DNA of 33,493 bases, from assembly GCA_003278045.1 (NCBI GenBank), contig QCHG01000014.1, positions 1 to 33,493 of the forward strand. The letters run 5' to 3'. This stretch comes from Prochlorococcus sp. AG-402-A04 (GTDB taxonomy: Bacteria; Cyanobacteriota; Cyanobacteriia; PCC-6307; Cyanobiaceae). The notes under the pieces were generated by a model, which saw nothing but the letters and a program-made list of their open reading frames with translations, was not told where the DNA came from and did not search any database. Below, one piece after another: positions 24,206 through 33,493 of this stretch. The translations under genes and the position numbers were made by a program. How positions within the stretch are numbered: position 1 is the first letter of the stretch; the number at the start of each line of letters is the position of its first letter.

Positions 24206-27200
24206 ATGTTTACGCAGGTCCGCTCAGCAAACCGCAGAGTATCTCCTGTTGAGGATAACAAACACAAAGTTGTAATAAAAGCAGTTTATGTTGTCCTTGA
24301 GCCACAATACCAAAATTCCTTAACGGAAGCTGCAAAGTCAATAAATAAAATGGATGGGCCAATAGGCATAGACCTTAGCGGCTATCTTATTGAAGAACTT
24401 AGGAATGATAGTAATTTTGAAGATTTTAAAGAAGATATAGCTAATGCAGATATATTCGTAGCTTCTCTAATTTTCATTGAAGACCTTGCTCAAAAAGTGG
24501 TTGATGCAGTATCTCCATTTAAAGACAAACTAAAAGCATCAATAGTTTTTCCCTCCATGCCAGAGGTAATGAGATTAAATAAGTTAGGTTCATTTAGCAT
24601 GGCCCAACTTGGTCAATCTAAAAGTATTATTGGAGATTTAATAAAAAAGAAAAAAGAATCTGATGGAGCAAGTTTCCAAGATTCAATGTTGAAGTTATTA
24701 AATACACTACCTTCAATACTTAAATATCTACCAGTAGAAAAAGCTCAAGATGCTAGAACATTTATTCTGAGTTTTCAGTACTGGTTAGGTGGTACCACTG
24801 AGAACTTAAAAAACTTCTTGTTAATGATTTCTGAAAAGTATGCTGTTTCAGAGATCATAAAAGACCAAATAGAAGAATTCAAAATTCAAGACCCAGAAAC
24901 ATTCCCAGATTTAGGAATTTGGCATCCTCTTGCTCCTTGTATGTTTGAAAGTCTTAAAGAATATAAAAATTGGGAAAATAATAGGAAAGATATAAATCCT
25001 AAAGATGACAAAACTCCAACAATAGGTTTAGTGCTTCAAAGGAGTCATATCGTTACTGGAGATGATGCTCATTACGTTGCAGTTATTCAAGAATTGGAAT
25101 ATAGAGGTGCGAGAGTACTACCTATTTTCTGTGGAGGTCTAGATTTTTCTAAACCAGTTAACGAATTTTATTATGATTCCATTAATAAGGATCAACCTAT
25201 AGTAGACGGAGTTGTATCTCTAACAGGATTTGCATTAGTTGGTGGGCCAGCAAGACAAGATCATCCTAAAGCTATTGAAGCCCTAAAAAAGTTAAACAGA
25301 CCCTATATGGTAGCACTTCCATTAGTCTTCCAAACCACACAAGAATGGGAAGATAGTGATCTAGGGTTACACCCAGTTCAGGTAGCACTTCAAATTGCAA
25401 TTCCAGAGCTTGATGGTGCTATTGAACCTATTATTCTTTCAGGTCGTGATGATGCTACAGGTAAGGCGCATACGCTCCAAGATCGAGTTGATGTAATAGC
25501 TGAAAGAGCCATAAAATGGTCAACATTAAGAGTCAAACAAAGAAAGGACAAAAAATTAGCCATCACAGTATTTAGTTTTCCTCCAGATAAAGGAAATGTT
25601 GGTACAGCGGCATATTTAAATGTTTTCGGTTCAATTTATAGAGTGCTCCTTGAAATGAAATCGAAAGGATATCAAATAGATGAACTTCCAAGTAATTCGA
25701 AAGAATTAATGGAAAAAGTAATTAATAACCCTGAAGCAATGGACGGCTCTCCCGAGTTAAATATTGCTCATAAAATGTCAGTGAAAGAATACGAAGAATT
25801 CACACCATATTCACAAAGACTTGAAGAGAATTGGGGTAAACCTCCTGGAAACTTAAATAGTGACGGACAAAATTTACTTATTTATGGAAAACATTTTGGA
25901 AATGTTTTTATAGGTGTTCAACCGACATTCGGTTACGAAGGTGATCCAATGAGGTTACTTTATTCAAGAAGTGCAAGCCCTCATCATGGTTTTGCCGCAT
26001 ATTACACCTATGTAGAAAAAATCTGGGGAGCTGATGCTGTTCTTCATTTTGGAACTCACGGATCACTTGAATTTATGCCTGGTAAACAGATGGGCATGAG
26101 TGAAACATGCTATCCGGATTCTCTCATTGGATCATTACCTAACTTGTATTACTATGCTGCTAATAATCCTTCTGAAGCAACAATCGCGAAAAGAAGAGGT
26201 TACGCCTCAACCATTAGCTATCTAACTCCTCCAGCAGAAAATGCAGGACTCTACAAAGGACTTAAAGAACTAAGTGAACTTGTTGGTTCTTATCAACAAT
26301 TAAGAGAAAGTAGTAGGGGTATTCAAATAGTTAATGCAATAGTCGAGACTTCTAAACAATGTAATCTTGACAAAGATGTTGAGCTACCTTCAAAAGATGT
26401 AGAAGAACTCTCAATAGATGAAAGAGATTTATTTGTTGGTAATATCTATAAACAATTGATGGAAATTGAAAGTAGATTATTACCTTGCGGTCTTCATACT
26501 ATTGGAGAAGCCCCAACAGCAGAAGAAGCTATTGCAACTCTTGTAAATATTGCATCATTAGAGAGAGAGCAAGAGGGGTTAAGATCTCTTCCTGGATTGC
26601 TAGCTGAATCCAAGGGGCTTACTATTGAAGAAATTTATGATGGTAATAATAAAGGTGAACTCAAATTTGTAGAGCTAAATGAAAAAATCATAAAGATAGC
26701 AAGAGAGTCTATTTTTGCAATGGTCAACTCTTTAAAAATTGTTGATGGCAGAGTTTATTTAGAAAAATCACTTCTTTCCAAATTGTTTGACTTTCTTAAA
26801 GTATTTGGTTTGAATTTACCTACCCCTTGGCTAAGAGTCTGCAATTTAAATGGATTTAATGAAGTTAACCAGAAGGAATTAAATAAATTATTTGATTACT
26901 TACTTTTCTGTTTGGAACAGGTCTGTGCTGATAAAGAAATGGATAGCCTTATTAAAGCATTAGATGGAAATTATGTTTTACCTGGACCAGGTGGAGATCC
27001 TATAAGAAATCCAGGTGTTTTACCCAGTGGTAAAAATATCCATGCACTTGATCCACAATCAATCCCCACTACAGCAGCAGTAGCTGCTGCAAAGTCGGTT
27101 GTTGACAAATTAATTGAGAGACAAAAGGAAGAGCAAGGGGCCTGGCCTGAAACAATTGCTTGTGTTTTATGGGGTACTGATAACATCAAAACTTATGGTG

Positions 27201-28216
27201 AATCACTTGCTCAAATCTTGTGGTTTGTTGGTGTAAAACCGAAACCAGATTCGGTTGGAAGAATCAACAAATTAGAATTAATTCCTTTAGAAGAATTAGG
27301 TAGGCCAAGAATAGATGTTGTCGTAAACTGCTCAGGAGTTTTTAGAGATCTATTTATAAATCAGATGGCATTAATTGATCAGGCGGTTAAATTAGCAGCA
27401 GAGGCTGATGAACCATTGGAATCTAATTTTGTAAGGAAACATTCACTAGAACAAGCAGAAAAAGAAGGTACCTCTATCAGAGAAGCTTCAGCGAGAGTAT
27501 TCTCTAACGCAAGTGGAAGCTACAGTTCAAATGTTAATTTAGCTGTAGAAAACTCAACTTGGGAGGAAGAAAATGAATTACAAGAAATGTATTTATCACG
27601 CAAAACATATGCTTTTAATGCAGATAATCCAGGTGAGATGAATCAAAAAAGAGAGGTATTTGAGTCAGTAATGAAAACAGCAGATGTTACATTTCAAAAC
27701 CTAGATTCCTCAGAGATTTCATTAACAGATGTAAGTCATTATTTTGATTCAGATCCAACAAAATTGATTAAGACCCTTAGAGATGACGGAAAAGAACCAA
27801 GTAGCTACATAGCAGACACTACAACTTCTAATGCTCAAGTTAGAACACTTGGAGAAACCATCAGATTAGATTCAAGGACAAAACTTTTAAATCCTAAGTG
27901 GTACGAAGGTATGCTCAAATCTGGCTACGAAGGAGTTAGAGAACTTTCTAACAGACTTAATTACACTCTTGGTTGGAGTGCGACTAGTGGTCAAGTTGAT
28001 AATTTTGTATATGAAGAAACTAATGAAACGTTTATAAATGACGAAGAGATGAGGAAAAGATTAATGGATCTTAATCCTAATAGTTTCAGAAGAATTGTTG
28101 GAACATTGTTAGAAGTAAATGGTAGGGGATATTGGGAAACTTCAGATGAGAATATAGAACAGTTGAAAGAACTATACCAAGAGGTAGAGGATAAAATTGA
28201 AGGAGTTAAAGAATAA
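24206..28216 (+). CDS. chlH: Magnesium chelatase subunit H
   Basis: ChlH binds protoporphyrin IX and, with the ChlI/ChlD AAA+ motor, inserts Mg2+, the step that commits tetrapyrroles to chlorophyll. At 1336 residues it is full length for a cyanobacterium. The N-terminal DUF3479-like region (about 20-190) begins [16 protein letters not shown]; the CobN/ChlH core follows, with [17 protein letters not shown] (from 614) and [18 protein letters not shown] (about 925-945) as clear signatures; the C-terminal end carries [21 protein letters not shown]. It has its own divergent upstream region and ends 8 bases from the convergent folP stop. ChlI and ChlD are not in the window. Confidence 0.97.
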   Translation: MFTQVRSANRRVSPVEDNKHKVVIKAVYVVLEPQYQNSLTEAAKSINKMDGPIGIDLSGYLIEELRNDSNFEDFKEDIANADIFVASLIFIEDLAQKVVDAVSPFKDKLKASIVFPSMPEVMRLNKLGSFSMAQLGQSKSIIGDLIKKKKESDGASFQDSMLKLLNTLPSILKYLPVEKAQDARTFILSFQYWLGGTTENLKNFLLMISEKYAVSEIIKDQIEEFKIQDPETFPDLGIWHPLAPCMFESLKEYKNWENNRKDINPKDDKTPTIGLVLQRSHIVTGDDAHYVAVIQELEYRGARVLPIFCGGLDFSKPVNEFYYDSINKDQPIVDGVVSLTGFALVGGPARQDHPKAIEALKKLNRPYMVALPLVFQTTQEWEDSDLGLHPVQVALQIAIPELDGAIEPIILSGRDDATGKAHTLQDRVDVIAERAIKWSTLRVKQRKDKKLAITVFSFPPDKGNVGTAAYLNVFGSIYRVLLEMKSKGYQIDELPSNSKELMEKVINNPEAMDGSPELNIAHKMSVKEYEEFTPYSQRLEENWGKPPGNLNSDGQNLLIYGKHFGNVFIGVQPTFGYEGDPMRLLYSRSASPHHGFAAYYTYVEKIWGADAVLHFGTHGSLEFMPGKQMGMSETCYPDSLIGSLPNLYYYAANNPSEATIAKRRGYASTISYLTPPAENAGLYKGLKELSELVGSYQQLRESSRGIQIVNAIVETSKQCNLDKDVELPSKDVEELSIDERDLFVGNIYKQLMEIESRLLPCGLHTIGEAPTAEEAIATLVNIASLEREQEGLRSLPGLLAESKGLTIEEIYDGNNKGELKFVELNEKIIKIARESIFAMVNSLKIVDGRVYLEKSLLSKLFDFLKVFGLNLPTPWLRVCNLNGFNEVNQKELNKLFDYLLFCLEQVCADKEMDSLIKALDGNYVLPGPGGDPIRNPGVLPSGKNIHALDPQSIPTTAAVAAAKSVVDKLIERQKEEQGAWPETIACVLWGTDNIKTYGESLAQILWFVGVKPKPDSVGRINKLELIPLEELGRPRIDVVVNCSGVFRDLFINQMALIDQAVKLAAEADEPLESNFVRKHSLEQAEKEGTSIREASARVFSNASGSYSSNVNLAVENSTWEEENELQEMYLSRKTYAFNADNPGEMNQKREVFESVMKTADVTFQNLDSSEISLTDVSHYFDSDPTKLIKTLRDDGKEPSSYIADTTTSNAQVRTLGETIRLDSRTKLLNPKWYEGMLKSGYEGVRELSNRLNYTLGWSATSGQVDNFVYEETNETFINDEEMRKRLMDLNPNSFRRIVGTLLEVNGRGYWETSDENIEQLKELYQEVEDKIEGVKE

Positions 28217-28224
28217 TTAATTTA

Positions 28225-29070
28225 TTATTTTCTGTAAATCCTATCAGCCACTTTCAGGATTTGATAATTTAGTTTAACGTTGTGAACCCTTACAATATCA
28301 ATATTAAATTGAGAACAAAGACAGCTTATTGCCAGTGTTCCTATATCCCTTTCTTTTGGATTTTTCTCATTCAAAATTTCTCCTATAAATCTCTTCCTAG
28401 ATGCACCTATTAAAATTGGCAAATTCCATTTTTTAAATACATCTAAGTTTCTCAAGATTTCCAAATTATGAATAATATCCTTTGAAAAACCAATTCCAGG
28501 ATCCACTATTATGTTTCTTTCTGATATATTTTTTTCTAAAGCATTCTTTATTAAATTATCAAGCGAGCACTTAACATCACTCAATACATTCTGGTAATTA
28601 GAGAATTGATTCATATTTTGACTATTACCACGACTATGAGTTATGACGAATGGGCAGTTGAATTTTGATACAACATCCAAAATTTTCATATCTCTTCTTC
28701 CTCCCGTGACATCATTTATCCAATTAGCACCATTTAAAAGAGCTTCCTTAGCCACTTCAGAATTAAAAGTATCAATAGAAATTAAAACATCTGGAAATTC
28801 AGATTTTATCAATTTTAGATATGGGATCAATCTTTTTATTTCTACACTAGATCCAACTTCCTCAGCCCCAGGTCTCGTACTTTGAGCACCAAGATCAATA
28901 ACATCAACACCATTGCTCAAGAAATGATTTACTTGATCTAAAACTTTTTTTGAAGAGTTTAATTCCCCACCATCACTAAATGAATCAGGAGTTAGATTAA
29001 TAACTCCCATAATTGAAGTTTTTTGGCCCCAGCCTTTTGGCCATGGATTTTTCTTATTGATAATTTGCAA
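28225..29070 (-). CDS. folP: Dihydropteroate synthase
   Basis: Joins p-aminobenzoate to the pterin diphosphate in folate synthesis and is the target of sulfonamides. The 281-residue TIM-barrel protein shows [17 protein letters not shown] (the pterin/diphosphate loop), STRPGAEEV (second loop), [16 protein letters not shown] and [10 protein letters not shown]. The start is a TTG inside the 3' end of tpiA (17-base overlap); an in-frame stop lies just upstream and the first ATG is inside the catalytic loop, so TTG is the only reasonable choice. The tpiA-folP coupling is clear from the overlap. It converges with chlH. Confidence 0.93.
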   Translation of the reverse strand: MQIINKKNPWPKGWGQKTSIMGVINLTPDSFSDGGELNSSKKVLDQVNHFLSNGVDVIDLGAQSTRPGAEEVGSSVEIKRLIPYLKLIKSEFPDVLISIDTFNSEVAKEALLNGANWINDVTGGRRDMKILDVVSKFNCPFVITHSRGNSQNMNQFSNYQNVLSDVKCSLDNLIKNALEKNISERNIIVDPGIGFSKDIIHNLEILRNLDVFKKWNLPILIGASRKRFIGEILNEKNPKERDIGTLAISCLCSQFNIDIVRVHNVKLNYQILKVADRIYRK

Positions 29071-29779
29071 TTCTCGCGAAACTATTCGGATCTAATGAAG
29101 CCCCTCCAACTAACACCCCATCTATATCACTCATTGACATGATTTCGTCAATATTATTAGGTTTAACAGATCCTCCATATTGAATAATTACATCATCAAA
29201 ACCTATTAATTTCCGAATCAAAGAACATATCTTATTAGCGTCTTCTGCCTCGCATGTTTTACCAGTGCCAATGGCCCATATAGGTTCATAGGCAACAATT
29301 AAATTAGATGGATCTGTATTTTCTAATCCTTGTTCAACCTGTCTAGTAATAACTCTATCAGCTTCTCCTCTCTCTCTTTGTTCTAATGTTTCTCCTACAC
29401 AAACTATTGGAGTAAGTCCACTAGATTGTGCAAAAACTGCTCTTTTATTAATTTGTTCATCACTTTCACTAAAATATTTCCTTGGTTCACTATGTCCAAC
29501 AATTGCATATGAGACACCATGTTCAAGAAGCATTTTTGGAGATATTTCTGCAGTAAATGCTCCTTGGTCTTCCCAATGAATATTTTGACTAGAAATATCT
29601 AAATATTCAAAATCAGAATGATCAGAAAAGGTGGAAATAGCTGTAAAAGGAGGCGCAATAACAACTTTACGATCGTCTTTAATGTTTTTTATTAATGGTA
29701 TAAACTCTTTTAAATAGGATTTAGCTTCAGCACAAGTCATGTGCATTTTCCAATTACCAGCAATTACAGATTTTCTCAA
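29054..29779 (-). CDS. tpiA: Triosephosphate isomerase
   Basis: Interconverts dihydroxyacetone phosphate and glyceraldehyde-3-phosphate in glycolysis and the Calvin cycle. The 241-residue TIM-barrel carries all catalytic residues: Asn and Lys in AGNWKMH, His in IVGHSE, Glu in [11 protein letters not shown], plus the phosphate loop YGGSVKP. The usual SERR motif after the catalytic His reads SEPR here, with Pro in place of the first Arg. The start is TTG (TTG AGA AAA), supported by a GGAG Shine-Dalgarno about 10 bases upstream and by the absence of any ATG. The 3' end overlaps folP by 17 bases. Confidence 0.96.
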   Translation of the reverse strand: MRKSVIAGNWKMHMTCAEAKSYLKEFIPLIKNIKDDRKVVIAPPFTAISTFSDHSDFEYLDISSQNIHWEDQGAFTAEISPKMLLEHGVSYAIVGHSEPRKYFSESDEQINKRAVFAQSSGLTPIVCVGETLEQRERGEADRVITRQVEQGLENTDPSNLIVAYEPIWAIGTGKTCEAEDANKICSLIRKLIGFDDVIIQYGGSVKPNNIDEIMSMSDIDGVLVGGASLDPNSFARIANYQ

Positions 29780-29831
29780 AATACTATCTCCAAGAAAAAT
29801 ATACTAATACAAAGTGAGTTGAATAAGCTAA

Positions 29832-30008
29832 CTATTCAAAAATTAATTCATTTTTTAGAAATATAACTTTATCTCCCTTTTTTAACTTCCTTCCTCTCCT
29901 AGTCTCAGTTACGCCATTAACCTTAACAGAACCGGATTTAATAATAATTTTTGCTTCGCCACCAGAAGATACCAAATTTTTCCATTTTAAGAATTGATCC
30001 AATTTCAT
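29832..30008 (-). CDS. Small S4-domain RNA-binding protein
   Basis: A 58-codon gene, below common size limits, with ATG start and TAG stop. The product reads as a stand-alone S4 domain: MKLDQFLKWKNLVSSGGEAK, then IKSGSVKVNGVTETRRGRKL and GDKVIF. The pattern L-x-x-FL...G-AK-xI--G-V-VNG--E-RRG-KL--GD is the one seen in the YbcJ/YaaA/RqcP-like group of small S4 proteins, which bind structured RNA such as rRNA or the ribosome. It sits 52 bases upstream of tpiA on the same strand and diverges from the ABC exporter. The S4 assignment is firm; the specific target is unknown. Confidence 0.85.
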   Translation of the reverse strand: MKLDQFLKWKNLVSSGGEAKIIIKSGSVKVNGVTETRRGRKLKKGDKVIFLKNELIFE

Positions 30009-30066
30009 TGTTTTTTATACCCAAATATATTGATAAAGTAGGATAAACAATTAAATATATAATATC

Positions 30067-31773
30067 TTGAGACTAATACCACCAGTCAGACCATATTCAA
30101 ATAGGTTTATCAAGGGTTTTATATGCATGCTTATTTACGTAGCTTGTTGGCCTTTATTAGCCTATTTAGCTGGAAACTTAATCCCAGCAATTGGATCAGG
30201 TGATCTCTCAAAAGTTTCTAGCATAATAATTAAATCTTTATTTGTATTTTTAGTTCAGAAAACTGCTCAATTTGGACAGGATGTATTCATAGCAAAACCA
30301 TCCTTAGAAATTAGTGAAGTGATGAGAGGAAATTTATTTAGCAGAATTCAAAAAATAAAGATGAATTCTGTTGTAAATATATCAGCCGGGGACATCACAT
30401 ATAGACTTACAGAAGATGCCGACAGGGTAAGCGAAGTTATTTATAAAACAGCTCAAGATACTATTCCATGCACTCTACAGTTGTTAGCGGTAATAATCTA
30501 CATGTTCTATTTAGACTGGTCACTAACAGTATCAACATTCGTTTTAGCGCCATTGATTATTCTTTCAGTTAACAGTTTTGGAAGAAGAGTTTTAATAGCA
30601 TCCGAAAAAAGTCAAGAATCAACAAGTAATTTAGCAGGTTTAATAGGTGAATCTATAAATGGAATGTCCACTATAAGAGCTTTTGCTGCAGAAAATTGGA
30701 TTGAGAAAAGATTTTATAAAAGATTAAGTACAAATAAAAAAGCAAAATATAAAACATTAAAACTACTTGCATTTCAACATCCAGTTGTAGGATTTGTTGA
30801 AGCATTTGGAATATTAGCAATATTAGGTTTAGGAGCCGCAAGAATCAATCTAGGCCTTTTAACAAGCGAAGAATTTAGTAGCTTTTTTGCAGCAATATTA
30901 ATGCTTATTGATCCTATAAGCCATGTAAGTACAAATTTTAATGACTATAAACAGGCAGAAGCCTCAATAAAAAGGTTGAGAAACATAAATCAAGAACCTA
31001 TTGAAGATGATAAAGAAAATTCAGGAAGGATATCCAATTTTGAAGGCAAAATAAGTTTCAAGAAAGTAAATTTCGCTTACGAAAAAGATAATCAGGTACT
31101 TAAAAATATCAATTTAGAAATTAAAAGAGGGGAAGTCACAGCATTTGTTGGAGCTTCTGGAGCTGGTAAAAGTACAATGTTGGCTTTGATATTAAAGTTT
31201 ATAACTCCAAATAATGGAGATATTTTTATAGATGATAAAAATCTCAAAATATTGAATACAAAAGATATTAGAAAAAACATTGCATTAGTACAACAACAGC
31301 CTTTTTTGTTTTCAGGAACAATTATTGATGTAATAAGGATGGGCAGAAATTTCACTAAAGAAGAAGTAATAGAATCAGCAAGAAAAGCAAACGCTCACAA
31401 CTTCATTCAAAAGCTTCCTGAGAAATATGAAACTGAGATAACTGAAAGAGGATCAAATTTCTCAGGTGGTCAGATCCAGAGGATAGCAATTGCAAGAGCA
31501 ATACTCGGTAACCCCTCAATTCTTCTTTTAGATGAGGCCACAAGTGCTTTAGATGCAGAATCAGAATCTGAAGTACAAAAAGGACTTAATAGAGCTATGA
31601 AAGATAGAACAGTTATTGTAATTGCTCATAGATTAGCCACTACTCAAGAGGCCAATAAAATAGTTGTTTTTAATAAAGGTGAAATTATTGAAGTTGGGAA
31701 ACACATTGATTTAATAAATAAACATGGAATTTATAAAGAATTATGTGAAAAACAATTGATTAAAAAATTATAA
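30067..31773 (+). CDS. ABC exporter (fused permease and ATPase half-transporter)
   Basis: A 568-residue half-transporter of the MsbA/multidrug type that would work as a homodimer at the membrane. Six helices occupy about residues 15-310, followed by the ATPase domain (about 330-568): Walker A GASGAGKST (362-370), Q-loop QQQPFLFSG, signature FSGGQIQRIAIARA, Walker B ILLLDEATSALD and switch histidine VIAHR. The start is TTG; an in-frame TAA lies five codons upstream and the first ATG is inside the first helix. A TATAAT (30058-30063) ends three bases before this TTG, leaving almost no leader if used. The substrate, lipid or drug, cannot be told. Confidence 0.92.
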   Translation: MRLIPPVRPYSNRFIKGFICMLIYVACWPLLAYLAGNLIPAIGSGDLSKVSSIIIKSLFVFLVQKTAQFGQDVFIAKPSLEISEVMRGNLFSRIQKIKMNSVVNISAGDITYRLTEDADRVSEVIYKTAQDTIPCTLQLLAVIIYMFYLDWSLTVSTFVLAPLIILSVNSFGRRVLIASEKSQESTSNLAGLIGESINGMSTIRAFAAENWIEKRFYKRLSTNKKAKYKTLKLLAFQHPVVGFVEAFGILAILGLGAARINLGLLTSEEFSSFFAAILMLIDPISHVSTNFNDYKQAEASIKRLRNINQEPIEDDKENSGRISNFEGKISFKKVNFAYEKDNQVLKNINLEIKRGEVTAFVGASGAGKSTMLALILKFITPNNGDIFIDDKNLKILNTKDIRKNIALVQQQPFLFSGTIIDVIRMGRNFTKEEVIESARKANAHNFIQKLPEKYETEITERGSNFSGGQIQRIAIARAILGNPSILLLDEATSALDAESESEVQKGLNRAMKDRTVIVIAHRLATTQEANKIVVFNKGEIIEVGKHIDLINKHGIYKELCEKQLIKKL

Positions 31774-31803
31774 TTCTATTTTATTTATTAAAAAAGTAAA
31801 TTC

Positions 31804-32022
31804 ATGAGCGAAAACACAAATGACTCTGCAAATCCAGTTTTAACCTTTGAAGGCAAAAAATATTTAATAAATGAACTTTCTAATGAAATAAAAGAATCTT
31901 TAAAAGTACTACAAATAGCGGAGACACAACTTAAGATGCATCAAGATACTCTCAAATTACTTTCAATTAGTCGAAACTCATTAATTAATCAATTAAGAGA
32001 AAAACTAAAAAAAATAGAATAA
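31804..32022 (+). CDS. Small helical protein, DUF6447-like
   Basis: A 72-residue soluble protein: an acidic disordered N-terminus, then PVLTFEGKKYLINELSNEIKESL, and a long amphipathic helix to the end (KVLQIAETQLKMHQDTLKLLSISRNSLINQL). The LTF-GKKY--NELS start followed by a helix of alternating Leu and polar residues is the DUF6447 pattern as I recall it, known from picocyanobacteria. It follows the ABC exporter by 30 bases and converges with carB, 4 bases between the stops. Function unknown. Confidence 0.6.
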   Translation: MSENTNDSANPVLTFEGKKYLINELSNEIKESLKVLQIAETQLKMHQDTLKLLSISRNSLINQLREKLKKIE

Positions 32023-32026
32023 ATTT

Positions 32027-33493
32027 TTAGTAATTATGAATTTCCTGTAGAGAGTAAGTATCAATTTTATTGCATTGCAAAGCTTTGATCGCCTTAATGG
32101 CTGCCTTTGCTCCAGGAATAGTTGTAAAAGTTGGAATATTATATTCTAAAGCGGCACGTCTTAAATAAGCATCATCATGGAGAGCCTGTGAGCCAATTGG
32201 AGTATTAATTATTAATTGAACAAGTCCCGAACGAATTAGGTCCTCAATATTTGGTCTTCCTTCATGAACTTTCTGCACTTCTTCAACTTGAATTCCTAAA
32301 TTCACCAAATATGAAGCAGTACCTTTAGTTGCAATTAATTTAAATCCTAAATTCAAAAGTTCTCTGGCAACTTCCTCAAGATTTTTTTTATCTAAATCAT
32401 TTGTAGATAAAAAAGCAACTCCCTCTGAAGGGACACCATTACCTGCTGCCAATTCCGACTTGGCATAAGCAATTCCAAAATCTTTAGCTAAACCCATTAC
32501 TTCTCCAGTAGATCTCATTTCAGGTCCAAGCAATGTATCAGACCCAGGAAATCTTTTAAAAGGTAAAACGGCCTCTTTTACTGCCTGATATTTTGGAGAA
32601 AATTCTTCTGTAAAATTAAGATCTTCTAATGTAAAACCCTGCATTAACTGAGTAGCTAATTTTGCAACTGGTTTACCTATGGCTTTTGAAACGAATGGAA
32701 CTGTCCTGGATGCTCTTGGATTTGCTTCGAGAATAAATAATTTATTTTCTTTATTATTTGTATTTATTACTGCAAATTGCAAATTAATTAAACCAACAAC
32801 ATTTAATCTTTGTGCAATTAATCTAGTCCAGTACCTTACATTTTCAATTGTGGATGCTGAGAGAGAAATGGATGGTAAGCAACAAGCTGAATCTCCTGAA
32901 TGAATTCCTGCAGGCTCCACGTGTTCCATAAGACCTGCAATAACAACTGTCCCCTCTGAATCACATAAAGCATCAACATCTATCTCAATTGCATTATTCA
33001 AATATTGATCAAGAAGGATTGGATGATCAGGCGATACCTTAACTGCTTCAGAGATATATCTCGATAATTCATTCTCATCTTTAACAATTTCCATTGCCCT
33101 TCCACCTAAAACATAAGAAGGTCTTACAACCAAGGGGAATCCTATATTTTTTGCTACTATTTCTGCTTCATTTTGATTACGTGCAATACCGTTTAAAGGT
33201 TGTCTAATACTTAATTCTTCAAGAATTTTTGTAAATTCCTCTCTATCTTCTGCTAAATCGATAGATATTGGAGAAGTCCCAAGAATTTTTGATCCAGTTT
33301 TGAGCCCATCAATAGATTTGAGCCATTCAAATAAAGGTAATGATAATTTCAGTGGCGTTTGACCTCCAAATTGAACAATCAAACCGTAAGGATTTTCAGC
33401 TTCTATTATGTTTAAAACATCCTCCAAAGTTACAGGCTCAAAATATAAAATATCGCTGGTATCATAATCTGTTGATACAGTTTCAGGGTTACT
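32027..33493 (-). CDS. carB: Carbamoyl-phosphate synthase large subunit, C-terminal part (runs off the window)
   Basis: Makes carbamoyl phosphate from glutamine-derived ammonia, bicarbonate and ATP for arginine and pyrimidines. The visible 488 codons cover the second ATP-grasp half and the regulatory end: SNPETVSTDYDTSDILYFEP at the window edge, VQFGGQTPLKLSLPL, VVRPSYVLGGRAMEIV, and a C-terminal MGS-like allosteric domain with LIATKGTASYLVNLGIQVEEV. The frame stays open to the last base, so the gene is cut by the window and not truncated in nature. The protein end, QEIHNY, is normal. Identification is secure. Confidence 0.97.
   Translation of the reverse strand, partial: SNPETVSTDYDTSDILYFEPVTLEDVLNIIEAENPYGLIVQFGGQTPLKLSLPLFEWLKSIDGLKTGSKILGTSPISIDLAEDREEFTKILEELSIRQPLNGIARNQNEAEIVAKNIGFPLVVRPSYVLGGRAMEIVKDENELSRYISEAVKVSPDHPILLDQYLNNAIEIDVDALCDSEGTVVIAGLMEHVEPAGIHSGDSACCLPSISLSASTIENVRYWTRLIAQRLNVVGLINLQFAVINTNNKENKLFILEANPRASRTVPFVSKAIGKPVAKLATQLMQGFTLEDLNFTEEFSPKYQAVKEAVLPFKRFPGSDTLLGPEMRSTGEVMGLAKDFGIAYAKSELAAGNGVPSEGVAFLSTNDLDKKNLEEVARELLNLGFKLIATKGTASYLVNLGIQVEEVQKVHEGRPNIEDLIRSGLVQLIINTPIGSQALHDDAYLRRAALEYNIPTFTTIPGAKAAIKAIKALQCNKIDTYSLQEIHNY

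Noticed and set aside
26971..27189. Leftward frame of 72 codons inside chlH
   Set aside because: Lies entirely opposite conserved chlH sequence ([13 protein letters not shown]); no sign of separate coding.
32027..33427. carB as a complete 466-residue protein
   Set aside because: The frame continues with conserved carB sequence to the window edge; the apparent start is an internal TTG.
1..33493. tRNA genes, CRISPR arrays, insertion sequences, phage genes or a genomic island
   Set aside because: None of the intergenic gaps shows a cloverleaf, spaced repeats, terminal inverted repeats or integrase-like coding; gene content is core throughout.

Overview
This window is a stretch of core chromosome from a marine picocyanobacterium, most likely a high-light-adapted Prochlorococcus. 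The evidence is a very low G+C content (roughly 30% by eye, with A/T-rich codons), genes a few bases apart or overlapping, and oxygenic-photosynthesis genes (acsF, chlH, a psb30-like micro-gene, ycf20) mixed with cyanobacteria-only conserved families (DUF2949, DUF2996, DUF3038, DUF4335). I see no tRNA, rRNA, CRISPR array, insertion sequence, integrase or phage gene, and no block with foreign-looking composition.

Layout. 1-940: three small unknown genes and a roughly 300-base non-coding stretch ending in a good promoter. 940-4079: a 2-Cys peroxiredoxin facing a membrane-protein gene and an ftsH-type gene. 4211-5552: rpmF, then leftward ycf20, a HAD hydrolase and a 25-codon psb30-like gene. 5635-6617: a YkgJ-type cysteine-cluster protein overlapping two tandem half-size GDT1/UPF0016 cation transporters. 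6690-10047: an RNB-fold (Zam-like) protein, a membrane protein with an acidic tail, and a DUF2996 protein. 10127-15094: acsF, tldD, tldE/pmbA and fmt, all rightward. 15091-19990: terC (leftward), mfd, a 53-residue acidic membrane micro-protein and a small membrane protein. 20079-24103: a leftward run dapB - membrane protein - UbiH-like flavoprotein - DUF2949 - DUF3038 - DUF4335. 24206-28216: chlH. 28225-30008: tpiA-folP and a small S4-domain gene. 30067-32022: an ABC exporter and a short coiled-coil-like protein. 32027 to the right end: the 3' part of carB.

Functional themes. ChlH and AcsF catalyse two steps of the Mg-branch of chlorophyll synthesis. FtsH, the psb30-like subunit, Ycf20 and possibly the GDT1 pair relate to thylakoid or photosystem maintenance. 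Peroxiredoxin and Mfd handle oxidative and DNA damage. The other recognisable genes are housekeeping (lysine/cell wall, folate, carbamoyl phosphate, glycolysis/Calvin cycle, translation initiation, ribosome).

I did not find a clearly new multi-gene system. The most notable points are two enzyme-family proteins that have lost their catalytic residues (the FtsH homologue has NEVGR in place of HExGH and lacks a first membrane helix; the RNB protein lacks both the Asp cluster and the SPIRRY motif), a DUF3038 gene whose conserved N-terminal part has no ordinary start codon in frame and may be frameshifted, a strong bidirectional terminator-like hairpin inside the 3' coding end of a convergent gene, and the split GDT1 pair beside a cysteine-cluster protein.
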